This document shows positions 61,168 through 64,000 of a stretch of DNA of 64,000 bases, piece after piece. Position 1 is the first letter of the stretch, and each line of letters starts with the position of its first letter. The notes under the pieces were generated by a model. That model was not told where the DNA came from, made no database searches, and saw only the letters and a list, made by a program, of their open reading frames with translations. The DNA lies in NCBI RefSeq assembly GCF_900111245.1, contig NZ_FOGO01000015.1:48101-112100 (forward strand). Direction: 5' to 3'. A program made the position numbers and the translations under genes. This DNA comes from Streptomyces qinglanensis (GTDB taxonomy: Bacteria > Actinomycetota > Actinomycetes > Streptomycetales > Streptomycetaceae).

Positions 61168-62145
61168 ATGGGAATGGACCTGGAACTCCGACACCTCAAG
61201 GTCGTCTCCGCCATCGCCGAGGCGGGGAGCCTGACGCGGGCCGCGACCGGGTTGGGGCTGGCGCAGCCGGCGCTGAGCGCGCAGCTCAAGCGGATGGAGC
61301 GGGCCCTGGGCGGTGAACTGTTCGTCCGGAGCCCGCACGGGGTGCGGCCCACCGAGCTGGGGGAATTGGTGCTGGAGCGGGCCCGGGTGCTGGTGCCCGC
61401 GGTCGCGGAGCTCCAGGAGGAGGCGCGCAGCTTCAGCCGGAAGCGGGCGGCCGCGCAGGAGCGGCAGACCCGCTACCGGCTGGGCGGTACGCACGGGCCG
61501 CTGCTGGGCGGCCTGGTGGACCGGTTGGCCTCGGCCTTCCCGGGGGCCTCGGTGGCGACCTGCACCTCGTGGTCGACCCGGGAACTGGTGGGGCTGCTGG
61601 CCGAGGGCCGGATCGACTACGCGCTGACGGGGGTGTGCGGGCTCAGCCCTCCACCGTCCGCGGGGAGGGGGGCGGCGGTGGTGTGGCGGGAGGTCGCGGT
61701 GGACCCGGTGTTCGTGATGCTGCCCGAGGGGCATCCGCTCGCGACGTGCGAGGAGGTGCCGCTGGGGGAGTTGGCGGGCGCGTGCTGGACCACTGTTCCG
61801 GGAGACGGCTGTTTCGGTGAGTGCTTCGCGGCGGCCTGTGCGCGGGTGGGGTTCACCCCGGAGGCGGTGTACGAGACGGAAACCGCCTCCTGTGTGCACC
61901 TGGTGCAGGTGGGCCGGGCGGTGGGCTTGTGCCGGGCGACGTTTCCGCCGACTCCCGGGCTGGTGACGCGCCCGCTGCTCGGCTCGCCGCTGATGTGGCG
62001 GCATGTCCTGGGCTGGTATCCGGACACGGCGGCCGCCGAAACCGCGGAGAGCGTCCTGGCCCACGCCCGTGCCGTGCACGCCGGCGCCGCCGCGCTCAGC
62101 CCCAGCTACGTCCACTGGCGCCGGCTGCGGCAGACGCCGACGTGA
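61168..62145 (+). CDS. LysR-family transcriptional regulator
   Basis: 325 aa. ATG 61168 with a second ATG two codons on. HTH: MDLELRHLKVVSAIAEAGSLTRAATGLGLAQPALSAQLKRMERALGGELFVRSPHGVRPTELG, a classic LysR. The rest is the substrate-binding domain (LGGTHGPLLGGLVDRLASAF, EGRIDYALTGVCG, VDPVFVMLPEGHPLA). It is divergent from the STAS-ANTAR-GAF gene with 142 bases between, so it may regulate that gene. The effector is unknown. Confidence 0.92.
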   Translation: MGMDLELRHLKVVSAIAEAGSLTRAATGLGLAQPALSAQLKRMERALGGELFVRSPHGVRPTELGELVLERARVLVPAVAELQEEARSFSRKRAAAQERQTRYRLGGTHGPLLGGLVDRLASAFPGASVATCTSWSTRELVGLLAEGRIDYALTGVCGLSPPPSAGRGAAVVWREVAVDPVFVMLPEGHPLATCEEVPLGELAGACWTTVPGDGCFGECFAAACARVGFTPEAVYETETASCVHLVQVGRAVGLCRATFPPTPGLVTRPLLGSPLMWRHVLGWYPDTAAAETAESVLAHARAVHAGAAALSPSYVHWRRLRQTPT

Positions 62146-62397
62146 CACGGAGAGCCCGGGAGGCAGCCGTGCCGTCTCGGTGCGGAGGGCCGCTCCGGGA
62201 GGAGGGGCGCCGCCATGACACGGCGGCCCGCACCAGGACGCGGTGCCGCCGCATCGCGGAAGCCCGCACCATGATGCGGGCGCCATAACGCCGTGGCAGG
62301 GGGACAGATGAGAGGTCCGGACCAATGGCGGTCCGGTCTACGGTTTCGCCAACCCGCTCCCCGTCCCCGCCGGGAGCGCCCCACAGAGGAGAACTCC

Positions 62398-63795
62398 ATG
62401 GCGAGACCCACGAGTTCCGGAAGCCTCCCACTCAGATCCCGCGCCGTGCGCCGGCAGGGTGCCGCCGCTGCCGCCGCCGTACTGGCCGTCGCGGGCCTGG
62501 TACTGGCCGGACTGAGCGAGCCGTCCCCCGCCGCTGCCGCCGAGGGGCCCCGCGCGCCCGGCGGCAGCGGCAGGGGTGCGACCCCCGACCCCGACCTGGT
62601 CCGGGCGATGAGCCGGGACCTCGGGCTGACCGCGTCCGAGGCCGAGACCCGGCTCGGCAACGAGGCAGCGGCGGCGGCCACGTCCCGCGCGCTGCGCAGC
62701 GCCCTCGGCGACAGCTTCGCCGGGGCCCGTGTCAGCGGCCGGACAGCCGGGCGGCTGACGGTCGCGACCACGGATCCGGCGCAGCGGTCGCGCATCCGCG
62801 AGGCGGGTGCCACCGCGCGGGTCGTCGCGCGGGACCTCGGCGCACTCGACCGGGTGCAGAAGGCGCTCGACCGCGCGGCAGCCCGTTCGGCGCCGAAGGG
62901 CGTCCCCGTCTGGTACATCGACACCGTCCGCAACGACGTGGTCGTGGAGGCCCGCAGCACCTCGGCGGCGCACGCGCTGCTGAAGCGGGCCGGCGTGGAC
63001 CGGGACGCGGTGACGGTGCGCCGCACCACCGCCGAGCCCCGCCCGCTGGCCGACCTGCGCGGCGGCGACGCCTACTACATGAACGGCAGCGGCCGGTGCT
63101 CCATCGGCTTCTCCGTCACCCGCGGCGGCCAGGGCGGATTCGTGACGGCGGGCCACTGCGGCACCCCGGGTACCTCCACTTCCGGTTACAACCAGCAGGC
63201 CCAGGGCAGCTTCCAGGGCTCGACGTTCCCCGGCCGCGACTACGCCTGGGTCGCGGCGAACTCCTCCTGGACGCCGCGTCCGCTGGTCAACGGCTACGGC
63301 GGCGGTGAGGTGACGGTGGCCGGCTCCACCGAGGCACCGGTGGGGTCGTCGGTGTGCCGCTCCGGCTCGACCACCGGCTGGCACTGCGGCACCATCCAGC
63401 AGCGCAACACCAGCGTCACGTACCCGCAGGGCACCGTCTCCGGGGTGACGCGGACCACGGTGTGCGCGGAGCCGGGGGACTCGGGCGGCTCGTTCATCTC
63501 CGGCAGCCAGGCCCAGGGCATGACCTCGGGCGGCTCCGGCGACTGCACCTCGGGCGGCACCACGTTCTTCTACCCGGTCAACCCGGCGCTCCAGGCGTAC
63601 GGCCTCACCCTCGTGACCAGCGGCGGGGGCGGTCCGACCGACCCGCCCGACCAGGGGACCTGGGCCGCCGGCACCGCGTACCGGGTGGGTGACCAGGTCA
63701 CCTACAACGGAGGGACCTACCGCTGCGTCCAGGCCCACACCGCGCAGCCGGGCTGGAACCCGCAGGATGCGCCGTCCCTGTGGAGCCGGGTCTGA
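62398..63795 (+). CDS. secreted serine protease, streptogrisin C-like, with chitin-binding domain
   Basis: 465 aa, ATG with GAGGAGAA upstream. An Arg-rich signal peptide ends in SPAAAA. A propeptide of about 160 residues follows (DLVRAMSRDLGLTASEAETRL and APKGVPVWYIDTVRNDVVVEA are pro-domain motifs). The mature S1 (chymotrypsin-type) protease has His in FVTAGHCG, Asp in GRDYAWV and Ser in PGDSGGSF, with cysteines for the usual disulfides (CSIGF, GHCG, WHCG, TVCAEP, GDCTSGG). A GGGGPTDPPDQ linker leads to a C-terminal CBM5/12 chitin-binding domain (WAAGTAYRVGDQVTYNGGTYRCVQAHTAQPGWNPQDAPSLW). It is a secreted endopeptidase, perhaps acting on chitin-bound protein. Confidence 0.95.
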   Translation: MARPTSSGSLPLRSRAVRRQGAAAAAAVLAVAGLVLAGLSEPSPAAAAEGPRAPGGSGRGATPDPDLVRAMSRDLGLTASEAETRLGNEAAAAATSRALRSALGDSFAGARVSGRTAGRLTVATTDPAQRSRIREAGATARVVARDLGALDRVQKALDRAAARSAPKGVPVWYIDTVRNDVVVEARSTSAAHALLKRAGVDRDAVTVRRTTAEPRPLADLRGGDAYYMNGSGRCSIGFSVTRGGQGGFVTAGHCGTPGTSTSGYNQQAQGSFQGSTFPGRDYAWVAANSSWTPRPLVNGYGGGEVTVAGSTEAPVGSSVCRSGSTTGWHCGTIQQRNTSVTYPQGTVSGVTRTTVCAEPGDSGGSFISGSQAQGMTSGGSGDCTSGGTTFFYPVNPALQAYGLTLVTSGGGGPTDPPDQGTWAAGTAYRVGDQVTYNGGTYRCVQAHTAQPGWNPQDAPSLWSRV

Positions 63796-63906
63796 ACCGA
63801 CCCGGAGCCGCGCCTGTTCCGACCGCGAGTCCGTCCGGCTCCTGCTCGCGGTGCCGGCCGGCGGCCCCGCCACCGGCGGGACCCGCAGGGCCGCCGGCCA
63901 CTCCCC

Positions 63907-63945
63907 GGGGTCCCGCCGGGCGCCACGCGCGCCCGGCGGGACCCC
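63907..63945 (+). terminator. strong hairpin after the protease gene
   Basis: A perfect 17-bp stem (ggggtcccgccgggcgc with gcgcccggcgggacccc) with a 5-base loop, 112 bases after the protease stop. No T-run, normal for this group. The last 55 bases of the window show nothing else. Confidence 0.8.
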
Positions 63946-64000
63946 GCTCCCGTACTGCTCCGACCCCCGGCGGCAGAATTGGGCGGTGTACGGGAGAGAC

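Overview
The window is chromosomal DNA of a high-G+C actinomycete, almost certainly a Streptomyces or close relative. Support comes from the extreme third-position GC, GTG/TTG starts, lipobox proteins, NarL-type and CitA/CitB two-component pairs, ANTAR proteins, a SigB/SigF-type sigma factor, a streptogrisin-type protease, and a conserved block: topoisomerase I, MFS-thymidylate kinase fusion, DNA polymerase III delta', TAP-like peptidase, tRNA-Thr. I recognise this order from the S. coelicolor core chromosome.

Region 1 (1-14.2 kb) is core chromosome: a tandem repeat, a small lipoprotein, a class I methyltransferase, two small membrane proteins, topA, the MFS-Tmk fusion, holB, a secreted TAP-like hydrolase and tRNA-Thr(CGT).

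Region 2 (14136-28473) is an integrated mobile element bounded by 47-bp direct repeats (46/47 identical) that duplicate the 3' part of the tRNA-Thr gene. It carries a frameshifted tyrosine integrase, an XRE-type regulator, a small HTH (Xis-like) protein, a frameshifted DUF3631 ATPase, a DUF2637 membrane protein, MobC and an HUH relaxase split by an in-frame TAG. Its cargo is a two-gene operon with visibly lower GC: a 1110-aa P-loop (STAND-like) protein with a divergent SIR2-like N-terminus, TPR-like repeats and an OB/cold-shock-like C-terminus, overlapping a 277-aa protein I do not recognise. Next to it lie an IS5-family element with clear ends and target duplication, and a decayed D-amino-acid oxidase fragment cut at attR. 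The cargo operon is the best candidate in the window for an undescribed, probably anti-phage, system. The element looks unable to excise with its own integrase.

Region 3 (28.5-43.2 kb) is accessory and regulatory. Two paralogous NarL-type two-component systems flank an FtsX-type permease that has no ATPase beside it. The second system leads into an operon with a lipoprotein, an ABC ATPase and an ABC-2-type permease. Then come an AT-rich orphan gene, an IS110 remnant, an FBP-type zinc protein divergent from a TetR regulator around a perfect palindrome, and an SGNH hydrolase.

Region 4 (43.2-64 kb) has an FtsX/MacB-like ABC pair with a GTATAC-type operator far upstream, a Gly-rich membrane protein, an ANTAR protein, a SigB-like sigma factor behind a SigB-like promoter, a phosphoribosyltransferase, an alpha/beta hydrolase, a CitMHS transporter with a CitA/CitB two-component system, a type VII secretion-associated pair, a large nested inverted-repeat region, a STAS-ANTAR-GAF regulator divergent from a LysR regulator, and a secreted chymotrypsin-like protease with a chitin-binding domain and a strong terminator.
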